From Staphylococcus aureus (GTDB lineage Bacteria; Bacillota; Bacilli; Staphylococcales; Staphylococcaceae), in the NCBI RefSeq assembly GCF_001027105.1, contig NZ_CP011526.1, forward strand, positions 2,418,001 through 2,482,000: DNA of 64,000 nucleotides, in the 5' to 3' direction. Below the pieces are notes generated by a model that saw only the letters and a list, made by a program, of their open reading frames with translations, was not told where the DNA came from and made no database searches. The position numbers and the translations under genes were made by a program. Below are positions 22,057 to 31,614 of this stretch, piece by piece (the stretch's first letter is position 1; every line of letters begins with the position of its first letter).

Positions 22057-23268
22057 ATGCAATCAACGAAAACCAAAACGAAGCATTTTTCATTTTTATT
22101 GCTAATTACGTTAGGCGTCATGACCGCTTTTGGCCCACTAACTATAGATATGTACGTACCATCATTACCTAAAGTGCAAGGTGATTTTGGTTCTACTACA
22201 TCAGAAATTCAATTAACATTATCATTCACAATGATTGGTCTTGCACTAGGCCAATTTATCTTTGGACCTTTATCCGATGCTTTTGGTCGCAAACGGATTG
22301 CTGTATCCATTTTGATCATTTTCATTTTGGTATCAGGTTTGTCTATGTTTGTTGATCAATTGCCATTATTCTTAACTTTACGATTTATTCAAGGTTTAAC
22401 TGGTGGTGGCGTCATCGTGATTGCAAAAGCCTCTGCTGGTGATAAATTTAGTGGCAACGCACTCGCTAAATTTTTAGCATCTTTAATGGTAGTTAATGGC
22501 ATCATCACTATTCTTGCACCATTAGCCGGTGGATTAGCTTTATCCGTAGCAACATGGCGTTCTATTTTCACAATTTTAACTATTGTGGCACTCATCATTT
22601 TAATTGGCGTCGCTTCTCAATTACCTAAAACATCTAAAGATGAATTAAAGCAGGTGAATTTTAGTAGCGTCATTAAAGATTTTGGAAGTCTTTTGAAAAA
22701 ACCAGCATTTATTATTCCAATGCTATTACAAGGTTTAACTTATGTAATGCTATTTAGTTATTCATCTGCATCGCCATTTATTACTCAAAAATTGTATAAT
22801 ATGACACCCCAACAATTTAGTATCATGTTTGCTGTTAACGGTGTAGGTTTAATCATTGTCAGTCAAGTCGTTGCTTTATTAGTAGAAAAATTACATCGCC
22901 ACATATTATTAATCATTTTAACTATTATACAAGTGGTAGGTGTTGCTTTAATTATCCTGACACTTACATTCCATTTACCACTTTGGGTCTTACTCATCGC
23001 ATTCTTCTTAAATGTGTGTCCTGTGACGTCAATTGGACCGCTTGGTTTCACAATGGCTATGGAAGAACGAACAGGTGGCAGTGGTAACGCATCAAGTTTA
23101 CTTGGCTTATTCCAATTTATCTTAGGTGGCGCTGTTGCACCATTAGTTGGCTTAAAAGGCGAATTTAATACATCACCATATATGATTATTATCTTCATTA
23201 CAGCCATTCTATTAGTCAGTCTACAAATCATTTACTTTAAAATGATTAAAAAGCAACATGTCGCATAA
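22057..23268 (+). CDS. Bcr/CflA-family drug exporter (MFS, 12 TM)
   Basis: 403 aa, 12 hydrophobic segments. The N-terminal LGVMTAFGPLTIDMYVPSLP and the loop 2-3 motif GPLSDAFGRKR are diagnostic for the DHA1 Bcr/CflA subgroup. Motif C-like glycine/proline helices (APLAGGLAL) are present. Family members export bicyclomycin, chloramphenicol or other compounds; the substrate is not predictable here. AAAGGAG precedes the ATG. Monocistronic with its own terminator. Confidence 0.88.
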   Translation: MQSTKTKTKHFSFLLLITLGVMTAFGPLTIDMYVPSLPKVQGDFGSTTSEIQLTLSFTMIGLALGQFIFGPLSDAFGRKRIAVSILIIFILVSGLSMFVDQLPLFLTLRFIQGLTGGGVIVIAKASAGDKFSGNALAKFLASLMVVNGIITILAPLAGGLALSVATWRSIFTILTIVALIILIGVASQLPKTSKDELKQVNFSSVIKDFGSLLKKPAFIIPMLLQGLTYVMLFSYSSASPFITQKLYNMTPQQFSIMFAVNGVGLIIVSQVVALLVEKLHRHILLIILTIIQVVGVALIILTLTFHLPLWVLLIAFFLNVCPVTSIGPLGFTMAMEERTGGSGNASSLLGLFQFILGGAVAPLVGLKGEFNTSPYMIIIFITAILLVSLQIIYFKMIKKQHVA

Positions 23269-23283
23269 CACTTCAACATAATT

Positions 23284-23326
23284 AGAACCCTAGCAAAGAT
23301 ATCTATCTTTGTCAGGGTTCTTCTTT
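23284..23326 (+). terminator. Terminator of the Bcr/CflA exporter
   Basis: Arms AGAACCCTAGCAAAGAT and ATCTTTGTCAGGGTTCT form a 17-bp stem with one mismatch, followed by TCTTTAT. Confidence 0.8.
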
Positions 23327-23390
23327 ATGAATTATGAGATCGAATCTTCAACTAAAATTACGCCTTCATAGCAAGGACATTTCTATTCAA

Positions 23391-23864
23391 TCACCCTTTA
23401 ACAGGCATCCAAATTTCTGTAATATATTTTTCACTTGTAGTATCACCATCCTGATACAACTCAAAAAATGGTGCTGATTTTACCGTATCTGCTTGATATT
23501 GATGTATGTAGTGATGAACCTCTTCCATTTTTTGTTGAACTGCTTTAGGTACTGCGCCCTGTGCTTCAAATACCATATACTTTGAACTTGCTAATGTTAT
23601 GACATCATATTTTTCAATATCAGCACTATTATCTCCGGTAACTGCAATCATATATGACATCTTACCGTCTAATTCAGGTATACATAAGCCAAGTATCCCG
23701 GCTAAATCACCATTATTTTTTAACTGTAAATCCGCAATTACTCCCTCTTGATAACATCTTTGCCAAAACCCTGCTATATGTTGCTGAGCCTGTCGTCCAT
23801 TTTCATACGTTTCTTTAATACCTACTAACGTTAACGACGCAAGTTGTTGTAATTGATATTCCAT
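23391..23864 (-). CDS. GyrI-like effector-binding domain protein
   Basis: 157 aa, soluble. The sequence fits the stand-alone GyrI/AraC-effector-binding fold: N-terminal QLASLTLVGI, an IAGFWQRC helix, a GILGLCIPE strand, YMVFEAQGAVPKAVQQ with the helix after it, and the C-terminal FFELYQDGDTTSEKYITEIWMPV ending. Such proteins bind small amphipathic molecules and some hydrolyse or sequester drugs; no DNA-binding part is present. It diverges from the C39-like gene at 23977. Confidence 0.7.
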   Translation of the reverse strand: MEYQLQQLASLTLVGIKETYENGRQAQQHIAGFWQRCYQEGVIADLQLKNNGDLAGILGLCIPELDGKMSYMIAVTGDNSADIEKYDVITLASSKYMVFEAQGAVPKAVQQKMEEVHHYIHQYQADTVKSAPFFELYQDGDTTSEKYITEIWMPVKG

Positions 23865-23976
23865 TTTATCACTCCATTAATTTTATTCACTCATGTAAAA
23901 CATATGTTTAGGACATTTTGCATTGACGCTATATAATTATATTAAATATTTATTGAATCAATGCGAGGACTATATT

Positions 23977-24633
23977 ATGAACCGAAAAATATTACCAGTT
24001 AAACCTATCAGTCAGCTATTTCCTATCCCTATGGTCATGGGGTGTGAAGGTGTTTCCGCAGCCATGATGTTGCAATACAACAACCAACATATCCCTGCTA
24101 CAGAAATTATGAGACATTGGCCGACACATCCGAACAATCCACATAAAGGTTATGTTGGACATCACTTATTCATTAAGCTTGGCAATTATCATCAAACGAT
24201 ATTTCCAGAAGCATATGTACCATTTTTACAAAAATACAATCCTAATATCGTAGACGGCACTGGTAAATCGTTAGAAGATCTTAAAGGTATTATCGATCAA
24301 GGTCAACCTGTGTTAATATACCATACTAATCTTGGTTCTAAACCATTACTACGTGTTTTCCGCTTTGATAACAAGCCAGCGAAACAAGTTTCAAATATTC
24401 ACGTAACGTTACTCATTGGGTACGATGATTACTATTACTATTATATCGATCCACTTTGGAGTCATATTCGTCGTGGCCTAGTTTTACCTGCCATCATTCC
24501 AAATCGCAAACAAATTATTAAAATTCGTAAAGAGAAAATGGAATACAGCTTTAATTCACCAGGAAGAAAGTGCATTTATGTGCAACCACATTCATATACA
24601 ATTGAAAATCAGCAACAAAATAAACACACGTAA
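23977..24633 (+). CDS. C39-like peptidase-fold protein
   Basis: 218 aa. The papain-like triad can be proposed: Cys in PMVMGCEGVSAAMMLQY near residue 23, His in SNIHVTLLIGYDDYY near residue 147, and Asp in YYYIDPLW. The IGYDD...YIDP pattern is that of C39 and YvpB-like domains. No signal peptide is obvious with the ATG at 23977, chosen because GAGG lies 9 nt upstream; an upstream in-frame ATG at 23923 lacks a ribosome site. Role unknown; an N-terminal extension or membrane attachment is not visible. Confidence 0.72.
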   Translation: MNRKILPVKPISQLFPIPMVMGCEGVSAAMMLQYNNQHIPATEIMRHWPTHPNNPHKGYVGHHLFIKLGNYHQTIFPEAYVPFLQKYNPNIVDGTGKSLEDLKGIIDQGQPVLIYHTNLGSKPLLRVFRFDNKPAKQVSNIHVTLLIGYDDYYYYYIDPLWSHIRRGLVLPAIIPNRKQIIKIRKEKMEYSFNSPGRKCIYVQPHSYTIENQQQNKHT

Positions 24634-24663
24634 GTAAACACATTACTCGCGTGTGTAAAACAT

Positions 24664-24700
24664 AAAATGCGCAAACTGGGTCAGGTTTGCGCATTTTAAA
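24664..24700. terminator. Convergent terminator hairpin
   Basis: Arms AAAATGCGCAAAC (24664-24676) and GTTTGCGCATTTT (24685-24697) are perfectly complementary. The hairpin overlaps the stop codon of the phosphoesterase gene on the minus strand. Confidence 0.75.
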
Positions 24701-25502
24701 TTTCTATTATTTGTATCGTCTCATTTATTTCCTGGTAAATATCTTCTGAACGCCATTGTCTTGGATAGCCTAGACACGGACAGAGATAACATCTGCCATC
24801 ATCTATCACACTTTTACGAAAATGAACATGGCCCATAATACTATATGGTATATCGAACATCGCATACAAAGGATTGAAATCACTTGTCCCAATAAATGCA
24901 TTATAAAAATCGAATATACGATGCGGCATAGGAACAATGAAATCAGGGTGCGTCACAACATGTGTGACTAAAATCACTCGTCTATTTCCTACTTCTAATA
25001 TATCTTTCTTCACTTGTTCAGCCGCTATTTTAGATAAATTTTGATCTGATATGCCCCAAGATATTCGTTCTTTATCTTGCCAAGTCGCACCATAATGTTT
25101 TCCTTTTTGTAACTCATCTAATGAAAATCGTTGTGCTGCAAAGCTATAATCATACCAGCCAGTATGTCCTATGATTGCCCATTCTTCATTTACTATAAAT
25201 GGTTTTCCTACCAAGCACTGTGACATACTCTTATAATTATTCCAAATGTCTTGCGTAGTCATACTTTCAACTTCCCATAAATCATGGTTTCCAGGTACAA
25301 ATTTCACAGGTATATCTAATTGTTTTGTCAATTGCGTTATAAATTGGTGCGTCAATTGATAATGATTTGAGATATCCCCCGCAATCAACAATATATCCAA
25401 TTTCTTATACTTAACTATTTCAACCAATGCCTCTAAGTAATCTTCGGATGTTTTTTTATTATGACGATCAATATGTAAATCGGCGATTGTCCCTATCTTC
25501 AT
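24696..25502 (-). CDS. Calcineurin-like metallophosphoesterase
   Basis: About 268 aa, cytosolic. The dimetal centre is spread over IADLHIDRH (residue 6-14), IAGDIS, PGNHDLW, TAHVV-like VTHVVTHPDF and MGHVHFRKS, giving the full D-H...GD...GNHD...H...GHxH set. Substrates of this broad family range from nucleotides to phosphoproteins, and none is indicated. The start at 25502 is chosen because GAAGG lies 7-8 nt before it. Confidence 0.85.
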   Translation of the reverse strand: MKIGTIADLHIDRHNKKTSEDYLEALVEIVKYKKLDILLIAGDISNHYQLTHQFITQLTKQLDIPVKFVPGNHDLWEVESMTTQDIWNNYKSMSQCLVGKPFIVNEEWAIIGHTGWYDYSFAAQRFSLDELQKGKHYGATWQDKERISWGISDQNLSKIAAEQVKKDILEVGNRRVILVTHVVTHPDFIVPMPHRIFDFYNAFIGTSDFNPLYAMFDIPYSIMGHVHFRKSVIDDGRCYLCPCLGYPRQWRSEDIYQEINETIQIIEI

Positions 25503-25734
25503 ACCCTTACCTTCTTTACTCAAATTAAAATGTTATTTATTATGCCATAGCTTATCTAATATATATAGTTAACTGCTTCATTTAGATGATTATTTTATAT
25601 TTTTGCATAAAAACTTATATCTTTTCAAAAAAATCGATAAGTTTTAGTTATCATACCCTTACCTATCAAATGTTTTTTCTTATATTTAAAAAAATAATTG
25701 CTTTATTAAATGGATTTCTTTAGTATTTATAATT

Positions 25735-25748
25735 AAGAAAACGCTTAC
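25735..25748 (+). promoter_or_regulatory. cre-like element upstream of the amino-acid permease
   Basis: AGAAAACGCTTACA matches the CcpA cre consensus except at the first base, 40 nt before the permease start. Carbon catabolite control of amino-acid uptake would be plausible. Inference only. Confidence 0.4.
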
Positions 25749-25788
25749 ACACAACTTTTTTATTTGCTTTATCCTGAGGAGGAAAATT

Positions 25789-27198
25789 ATGGCAAGAAAA
25801 TTGCATAGAGAGTTGAATAACAGACACATCCAATTAATAGCAATTGGGGGCGCAATTGGAACTGGGTTATTCCTAGGATCAGGTCAAACAATATCTTTAA
25901 CTGGTCCATCACTGTTATTCACATACATGATTATTGGGGTTGTACTATTCGCTTTTATGCGCGCATTAGGCGAATTGTTGTTGAGCAATACAAGATTTAA
26001 TTCATTTGTTGATATTGCAAATGAATATTTAGGCCCTTTTGGTGGCTTTGTCATTGGCTGGACTTACTGGTTATGTTGGATTGTATCAAGTATGTCAGAC
26101 CTAACTGCGATGGGACAATACTTTGCATTTTGGTATCCACAAGTCCCAAATTGGATTACCGTGCTATTTATTGTTTTAATCTTGATTAGCTTCAACTTAT
26201 TAGGTGCCAGATTATTTGGTGAACTGGAGTTTTGGTTCTCGATTATTAAAGTTGTCACAATTATTGCGATGGTTATCGTTGGTCTTGTATTAATCTTTTT
26301 CTCATTTAAAACACATTATGGACATGCATCATTCACAAACTTAATCAGTCACGGTGGCATGTTCCCTGGTGGAACATTTGGTTTCTTAATGTCATTCCAA
26401 ATTGCTGTATATTCATTCATTGGTATTGAACTTATAGGTGTAACTGCTGGTGAAACGAAAGATCCTGAAAAAACCTTACCGAAAGCAATTAATAATGTAC
26501 CTATCCGTATTTTATTATTCTATATCGGTGGTCTATTAGTAATTATGTCAGTCATACCTTGGAATGATATCGATCCAAATAGTAGCCCTTTCGTTAAACT
26601 CTTTACATTAATCGGCGTACCATTTGCAGCAGGTGTCGTTAACTTTGTCGTGCTAACTGCCGCGGCCTCTGCTACAAATAGTGGTATCTATTCGAATAGT
26701 CGTATCTTATTCGGACTGTCACAACAAGGGTTAGGTCCTAAAGTTTTAAATAAAACGAATAGTCATGGCGTGCCTTATTTATCAATGTTAGTTTCATCAA
26801 TTGCATTACTTATAGCAGCCTTGTTAAACTACATTTTCCCTAATGCAATTCAACTATTCATATACGTTACAACGTTATCAACTGTGTTGTTTTTAGTTGT
26901 TTGGGCAATGATTATTGTCGCTTATCTAATGTATTTGAAAAAGCATCCTGAGGCACATAAAAACAGTAAATTTAAGTTGATTGGTGGTAAGCCTATTGCT
27001 TACATTATTCTAGCGTTCTTCTTCTTTGTATTCATTTTATTATTCTTTAGTGACGAAACAAGAGCAGCTATTTATATTTCGCCATTCTGGTTTATATTTT
27101 TATTTTTCTTTTATAAAAAATACAAAACGAATGCTGAAAAGCTCGCGTATGAACAACGACAAAATGACAGCGGTCATTTCAGATATGACAATCAATAA
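25789..27198 (+). CDS. APC amino-acid permease (D-serine/D-alanine/glycine transporter type)
   Basis: 469 aa, 12 predicted helices. The consensus amphipathic opening RHIQLIAIGGAIGTGLFLGSG, the GWTYWLCWIVSSMSDLTA segment and GVTAGETKDPEKTLPKAI place it in the amino-acid transporter (AAT) group, with CycA/AapA-like proteins as closest match by eye. It symports an amino acid with H+. GAGGAGG lies before the ATG. A cre-like box is upstream and a terminator immediately follows. Confidence 0.85.
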   Translation: MARKLHRELNNRHIQLIAIGGAIGTGLFLGSGQTISLTGPSLLFTYMIIGVVLFAFMRALGELLLSNTRFNSFVDIANEYLGPFGGFVIGWTYWLCWIVSSMSDLTAMGQYFAFWYPQVPNWITVLFIVLILISFNLLGARLFGELEFWFSIIKVVTIIAMVIVGLVLIFFSFKTHYGHASFTNLISHGGMFPGGTFGFLMSFQIAVYSFIGIELIGVTAGETKDPEKTLPKAINNVPIRILLFYIGGLLVIMSVIPWNDIDPNSSPFVKLFTLIGVPFAAGVVNFVVLTAAASATNSGIYSNSRILFGLSQQGLGPKVLNKTNSHGVPYLSMLVSSIALLIAALLNYIFPNAIQLFIYVTTLSTVLFLVVWAMIIVAYLMYLKKHPEAHKNSKFKLIGGKPIAYIILAFFFFVFILLFFSDETRAAIYISPFWFIFLFFFYKKYKTNAEKLAYEQRQNDSGHFRYDNQ

Positions 27199-27211
27199 TT
27201 TAAACATCTCG

Positions 27212-27248
27212 CTCTAGTATCAGTTCAACCGATACTAGAGTTTTTTTG
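27212..27248 (+). terminator. Permease terminator
   Basis: Arms CTCTAGTATC and GATACTAGAG (27212-27221 and 27231-27240) are followed by TTTTTTT. Confidence 0.9.
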
Positions 27249-27335
27249 AAAATAACTTCATTTTATCAATATATCTATGTCATTATGCCTTAAAAGTGAT
27301 AAAATATTAACTATTAAAATTTTGAGGAGTATTGT

Positions 27336-29414
27336 ATGGCACTATTAGAAGCATTTTTAATTTTTATTTTTGCTGTGATTATTAGTTCGGTTATCAATAA
27401 TCGATTCCCACAAATTCCTACTGCCTTTATTCAAATTGCATTAGGTGTCGTTATTTTCATTATTCCAATACAAGTTGATTTCCAATTCAATTCTGAAGTA
27501 TTTATGTTTGCCGTTATCGCGCCACTACTTTTTGTGGAAGGTACCCACGTCTCTCGAACAAAATTATTAGAATATCGTAAACCTATACTATTAATGTCAA
27601 TGGCACTAGTGTTTGCAACTGTAGTCGGTGTTGGCTATTTTATACATTGGATTTGGCCTGCCTTACCAATGCCAGCCGCTTTTGCAATAGCAGCAATTTT
27701 ATGTCCTACTGATGCAGTAGCAGTATCTGCTATTACACGCGGAAAATTATTACCTAAAGGTTCTATGACGATTTTAGAAGGTGAATCTTTACTCAATGAT
27801 GCAGCAGGTATCATTTCATTTAAAATTGCTGTTACTGCATTAGTAACTGGTACCTTTTCATTATTCCAAGCTGTTGAACAATTTATCATTTCAACAATAC
27901 TAGGTGTACTTATTGGTGCAATTATTGGATTCGTTGTCGTTAGAATACGTATAGACTTAACCGCTAATAAAGGTTTAAAAGATAACAATACCTTAACTTT
28001 TATTCAATTATTAACTCCTTTTGTCGTATACTTTTTAGCAGAAGAAGTTCATGCTTCAGGTATCATTGCAGTTGTAATCGCAGGTCTAATCCATGGTTTA
28101 GAACGCGACCGTTTAATTAGAGCACAAACGGAACTACAAATGAATTACCATCAAATTTGGAACACATTTAGTTATGCCTTAAATGGTTTTGTATTTGTTG
28201 TATTAGGTTTTATGATTCCTACTGTAGTCATAGATATTTTCCAAACAGAGCCTGACAACTTTTCATTTTTAATAGTGATCACTATATTAATCGCTATTGC
28301 AATTTATGCATGTCGATTTGTTTGGGTTTATTTCTGGTACAAAGATTTTTATTTCCCGAAAAATATACAATCTTATCTAGACGAGGAACATGATTCACAT
28401 GAAACACCACCTTCTCGAGTGCGTTACGCATTTATTATGACCATGTGTGGTATTCACGGTACAATTTCACTTTCAATGGCACTTACATTACCATTTATCA
28501 TTACAAAAGGACAAGCATTCGAATACCGTAATGATTTATTGTTTATTGCATCTTTCATGGTATTAATTAGTTTAATCTTAGCGCAAATTGTTTTACCTTT
28601 AATTACACCATCTGCCGAAGATACTACTTTTAAAGGTATGACTTATCAATCTGCCAAAATTTTCATTGTTCAAAAAGTGATCCAGCATTTTAAAAACGAA
28701 AGTAAAAAAGACAAAAACGATACAAATTATCGCCCAGTATTAAACCAATACTATGGAGAATTGTTATTTTTATTAAATTCAGAACCTGATAATCAAAATA
28801 CAAAAGAACTCAAACGTTTAGAAGATATTGCAAAAGTAATCGAAACATCTACACTTGAGCGTTTAATTGATAAAGGTAAGGCAACATATCAGGATATTAA
28901 TAATTACCGCAATATTGTCGAATTAACAGAGACACACCGTACTGCATCATTTGTTGAAAAATTTGCAAACTTCTTCAAGATGTTATGGCTTAGACTTAAA
29001 GCGATGAAGCACTACAAAGCCTTAAATAAAGAATCTAAGAAGCAAGAATTTGAAAATTCATTCAAAGATGTTCAAAAAATTATGCGTATTGTGAATCACA
29101 ATATTATTTTACGCTTAAAAGAAGAACAAAATAGTACAAATGTACTTGAGGTTAGCTTAGTCATTAATCATTACTATGATATGAGTCGCTCATTAAAGTG
29201 GCGTGCACAACGTCGAAAAGAACGTCAAGAAAACAGCAATCAAATCATACCGCAAGCTATGTTCCATAACCACAAATTGGAAGCATTGTACTTACAACGT
29301 CATCTTTTAGATGAATTAATTCGCAAAAATAAAATCAACAATATCGTTGCAGCTCAAATTCGAGAAAATATCAATTACAACGAAATTGTCTTGTCTTTAC
29401 AGTCCAAACATTAA
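27336..29414 (+). CDS. CPA1-family Na+(K+)/H+ antiporter with long cytosolic tail
   Basis: 692 aa. About 12 helices in the first 430 residues carry the CPA1 transport motifs LCPTDAVAVSAI and LEGESLLNDAAGIISF (the ND motif). A polar, helical cytosolic tail of about 260 residues follows, rich in Lys, Glu and Asn and without a recognisable TrkA-C domain. It exchanges cytosolic monovalent cations for H+ for pH and salt tolerance. GAGGAG precedes the ATG. It stands next to a KimA-like K+ importer on the opposite strand, consistent with local ion homeostasis. Confidence 0.9.
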   Translation: MALLEAFLIFIFAVIISSVINNRFPQIPTAFIQIALGVVIFIIPIQVDFQFNSEVFMFAVIAPLLFVEGTHVSRTKLLEYRKPILLMSMALVFATVVGVGYFIHWIWPALPMPAAFAIAAILCPTDAVAVSAITRGKLLPKGSMTILEGESLLNDAAGIISFKIAVTALVTGTFSLFQAVEQFIISTILGVLIGAIIGFVVVRIRIDLTANKGLKDNNTLTFIQLLTPFVVYFLAEEVHASGIIAVVIAGLIHGLERDRLIRAQTELQMNYHQIWNTFSYALNGFVFVVLGFMIPTVVIDIFQTEPDNFSFLIVITILIAIAIYACRFVWVYFWYKDFYFPKNIQSYLDEEHDSHETPPSRVRYAFIMTMCGIHGTISLSMALTLPFIITKGQAFEYRNDLLFIASFMVLISLILAQIVLPLITPSAEDTTFKGMTYQSAKIFIVQKVIQHFKNESKKDKNDTNYRPVLNQYYGELLFLLNSEPDNQNTKELKRLEDIAKVIETSTLERLIDKGKATYQDINNYRNIVELTETHRTASFVEKFANFFKMLWLRLKAMKHYKALNKESKKQEFENSFKDVQKIMRIVNHNIILRLKEEQNSTNVLEVSLVINHYYDMSRSLKWRAQRRKERQENSNQIIPQAMFHNHKLEALYLQRHLLDELIRKNKINNIVAAQIRENINYNEIVLSLQSKH

Positions 29415-29431
29415 GCAAGACATAACAATAC

Positions 29432-29484
29432 CCCCGTACATATGAGACAAAGTCATTATCATCTCATATGTACGGGGTTTTTAT
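29432..29484 (+). terminator. CPA1 antiporter terminator
   Basis: Arms CCCCGTACATATGAGA and TCTCATATGTACGGGG are a perfect 16-bp stem followed by TTTTTAT. Confidence 0.92.
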
Positions 29485-29493
29485 ATTCAACAT

Positions 29494-29541
29494 CAAAAAA
29501 TCAGATTGATGAAAAGTAAATAACCTTTCATCAATCCGATT
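29494..29541 (-). terminator. KimA-like gene terminator
   Basis: On the minus strand, arms at 29540-29525 and 29516-29500 (ATCGGATTGATGAAAG and CTTTTCATCAATCTGAT) are followed by TTTTTTG. Confidence 0.8.
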
Positions 29542-29553
29542 TGATTATAGAAT

Positions 29554-31383
29554 CTATTTTTTAAGTTTAAATGGAATTGTACATACGTTAACATTCTTTT
29601 GATAAATTAAATACAATTTCATACGCAAACTAGTTTGATTGTGTAATAAATTATGCCAACGTTTCTTAGTAATAAATTCTGGTATCACTACTGTAATCAT
29701 ATAGTTTTGATCGTTGGCTTTACGATTAATCTTATCGATAAAACGTGAAATTGGTCGTATAATACTGCGATATTCCGAATGTAAAATAACTAATCTTACA
29801 TCTGGGAAATGACGTTTCCATTTCTCTTGGAATGCTTTTTCATCTTCATCTCCAAATGATACATGTACTGCTATGACATCATTATTCGCAAGCATTTGTG
29901 CGTAATAAATAGACTTATCAACTGCTGTTGTAATACTTGTTATCGGCACAATTGCTAAATTACGATCTACCACGTCCACATTAAGAACATCAATGTCAGA
30001 ACGTAATTGTTCTGCGATATCTCGATAATGTTTGTTAATTTTCAAGAAGAAAATCACCACGAACGGCAAGAAAATAAGTATCGGCCATACTTGGCTAAAT
30101 TTAGTTATGAGTAAAATCATAAAAACAATAAATGTCACGATACCACCAAGTAAGTTCACAGACAACTTACTTAACCAATTCTTAGGACGTTCATGAATCC
30201 ATTTAATAACCATACCGAATTGTGCTAGTGTAAATGGAATAAATACACCAACCGCATACAATGGAATTAAATCTTCAGTCATACCATCAAATACAATAAT
30301 TAAAATAATGGCTAATACACCTAAAATAATAATCGAGTTAGAGTAGCCTAAGCGATCACCTCTAACAGTAAACATTCTAGGCATATATTTATCTTTAGAC
30401 ATTGAAGCCGCTAACATCGGAAAAGCTGTAAATCCAGTGTTGGCTGCTAATACCAAAATCATCACGGTCGTTGCCTGTACAAAATAGAAGGCAGCATTAT
30501 CACCAAATATTTGCATAGCTAATTGTGATAAAACTGTCGTTTCCGTTTGTGGCAAAATTCCATAAACATATGCTAAACCAACGATACCAACTAATAAAAA
30601 CGCTAAAATTGAACCCATAGCAATTAACGTTTTCACAGCATTTTTAGCACTTGGCTCTCTAAAATTGGTTACCGCATTTGAAATAGCTTCAACACCCGTT
30701 AACGATGAAGCCCCTGATGAAAATGCTTTTAATAGCAAGAATAATGTTACTCCAGGAACCGCAGTTCCTACTGATGCATGCATATGTGGTTGAATATCTC
30801 CTGTCGCCACACGGAAAGTACCTATAAATATTAATATCACTAACCCTATAATGAAAAGATATACTGGATAGGATAATACGGTGGCAGATTCAGTTAAACC
30901 ACGTAAATTTAATATTAAAATAAAAAGTACAAGTAAACATGCAATCAGTACTTTATGCCCATATAAACTTGGGAATGCAGCAACAAATGCATCAGCACCA
31001 GATGATATACTAACAGCGACAGTCAGTATGTAATCGACTAATAATGAGCCTCCTGCAAGCAATCCCCATTTTTCTCCTAAATTGGTCTTGGACACCATAT
31101 ACGCGCCGCCACCTTTAGGATATGCATAAATAATTTGCCTATAAGACATAATTAAAGCAGCTAATAAGATCAGAACAGCACCTGCAATCGGTAAAGTATA
31201 CCAAGTTGCAACTGCACCCACTACTGATAGTGTAATCAGTATTTGTTCGGGACCGTAAGCCACTGAAGATAATGCATCCGACGAAAGAATCGCTAACCCT
31301 TTAAACTTCGATATCTTTTCGTCTTTTAGTTCTCTGTTTTTTTTAGGTTGCCCTATAATAAGTCTTTTAAATTGATTGAACAT
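29554..31383 (-). CDS. KimA-type potassium/proton symporter (KUP/APC superfamily)
   Basis: 609 aa. Twelve helices occupy about 30-460 and a cytosolic domain about 470-609. LSSDALSSVAYGPEQIL, SYRQIIYAYPKGGGAYMVSK, FSSGASSLTGVEAISNAV and MPRMFTVRGDRLGYSN closely follow Bacillus subtilis KimA (YdaO) as I remember it. KimA is a high-affinity K+ importer inhibited by c-di-AMP through its cytosolic domain. I looked for the c-di-AMP (ydaO) riboswitch in the 230 nt upstream and do not see one, unlike B. subtilis. Confidence 0.83.
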   Translation of the reverse strand: MFNQFKRLIIGQPKKNRELKDEKISKFKGLAILSSDALSSVAYGPEQILITLSVVGAVATWYTLPIAGAVLILLAALIMSYRQIIYAYPKGGGAYMVSKTNLGEKWGLLAGGSLLVDYILTVAVSISSGADAFVAAFPSLYGHKVLIACLLVLFILILNLRGLTESATVLSYPVYLFIIGLVILIFIGTFRVATGDIQPHMHASVGTAVPGVTLFLLLKAFSSGASSLTGVEAISNAVTNFREPSAKNAVKTLIAMGSILAFLLVGIVGLAYVYGILPQTETTVLSQLAMQIFGDNAAFYFVQATTVMILVLAANTGFTAFPMLAASMSKDKYMPRMFTVRGDRLGYSNSIIILGVLAIILIIVFDGMTEDLIPLYAVGVFIPFTLAQFGMVIKWIHERPKNWLSKLSVNLLGGIVTFIVFMILLITKFSQVWPILIFLPFVVIFFLKINKHYRDIAEQLRSDIDVLNVDVVDRNLAIVPITSITTAVDKSIYYAQMLANNDVIAVHVSFGDEDEKAFQEKWKRHFPDVRLVILHSEYRSIIRPISRFIDKINRKANDQNYMITVVIPEFITKKRWHNLLHNQTSLRMKLYLIYQKNVNVCTIPFKLKK

Positions 31384-31614
31384 AATCTCCTATTCCTTTT
31401 TATAGTTTTTGATGGATATCACTATACGCCTATCTTTCCAAAAAGTATAGAGAGTTAATTAATATTTTTTATGTAATTATACACCTATTAACATATAAGG
31501 TGTCAAAAATAATGGTAAATATACCTCTTTAATTAATTTATTCAATAGAACTGGTATAATAAAATAAATCTCATTAGGCACTTAAGTAAATTTAACATAT
31601 AAAAAGGAACGTTT

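Noticed and set aside
31384..31614. c-di-AMP (ydaO-type) riboswitch upstream of the KimA-like gene
   Set aside because: None of the conserved GG/GA-rich helices seen; the interval is only 230 nt and AT-rich.
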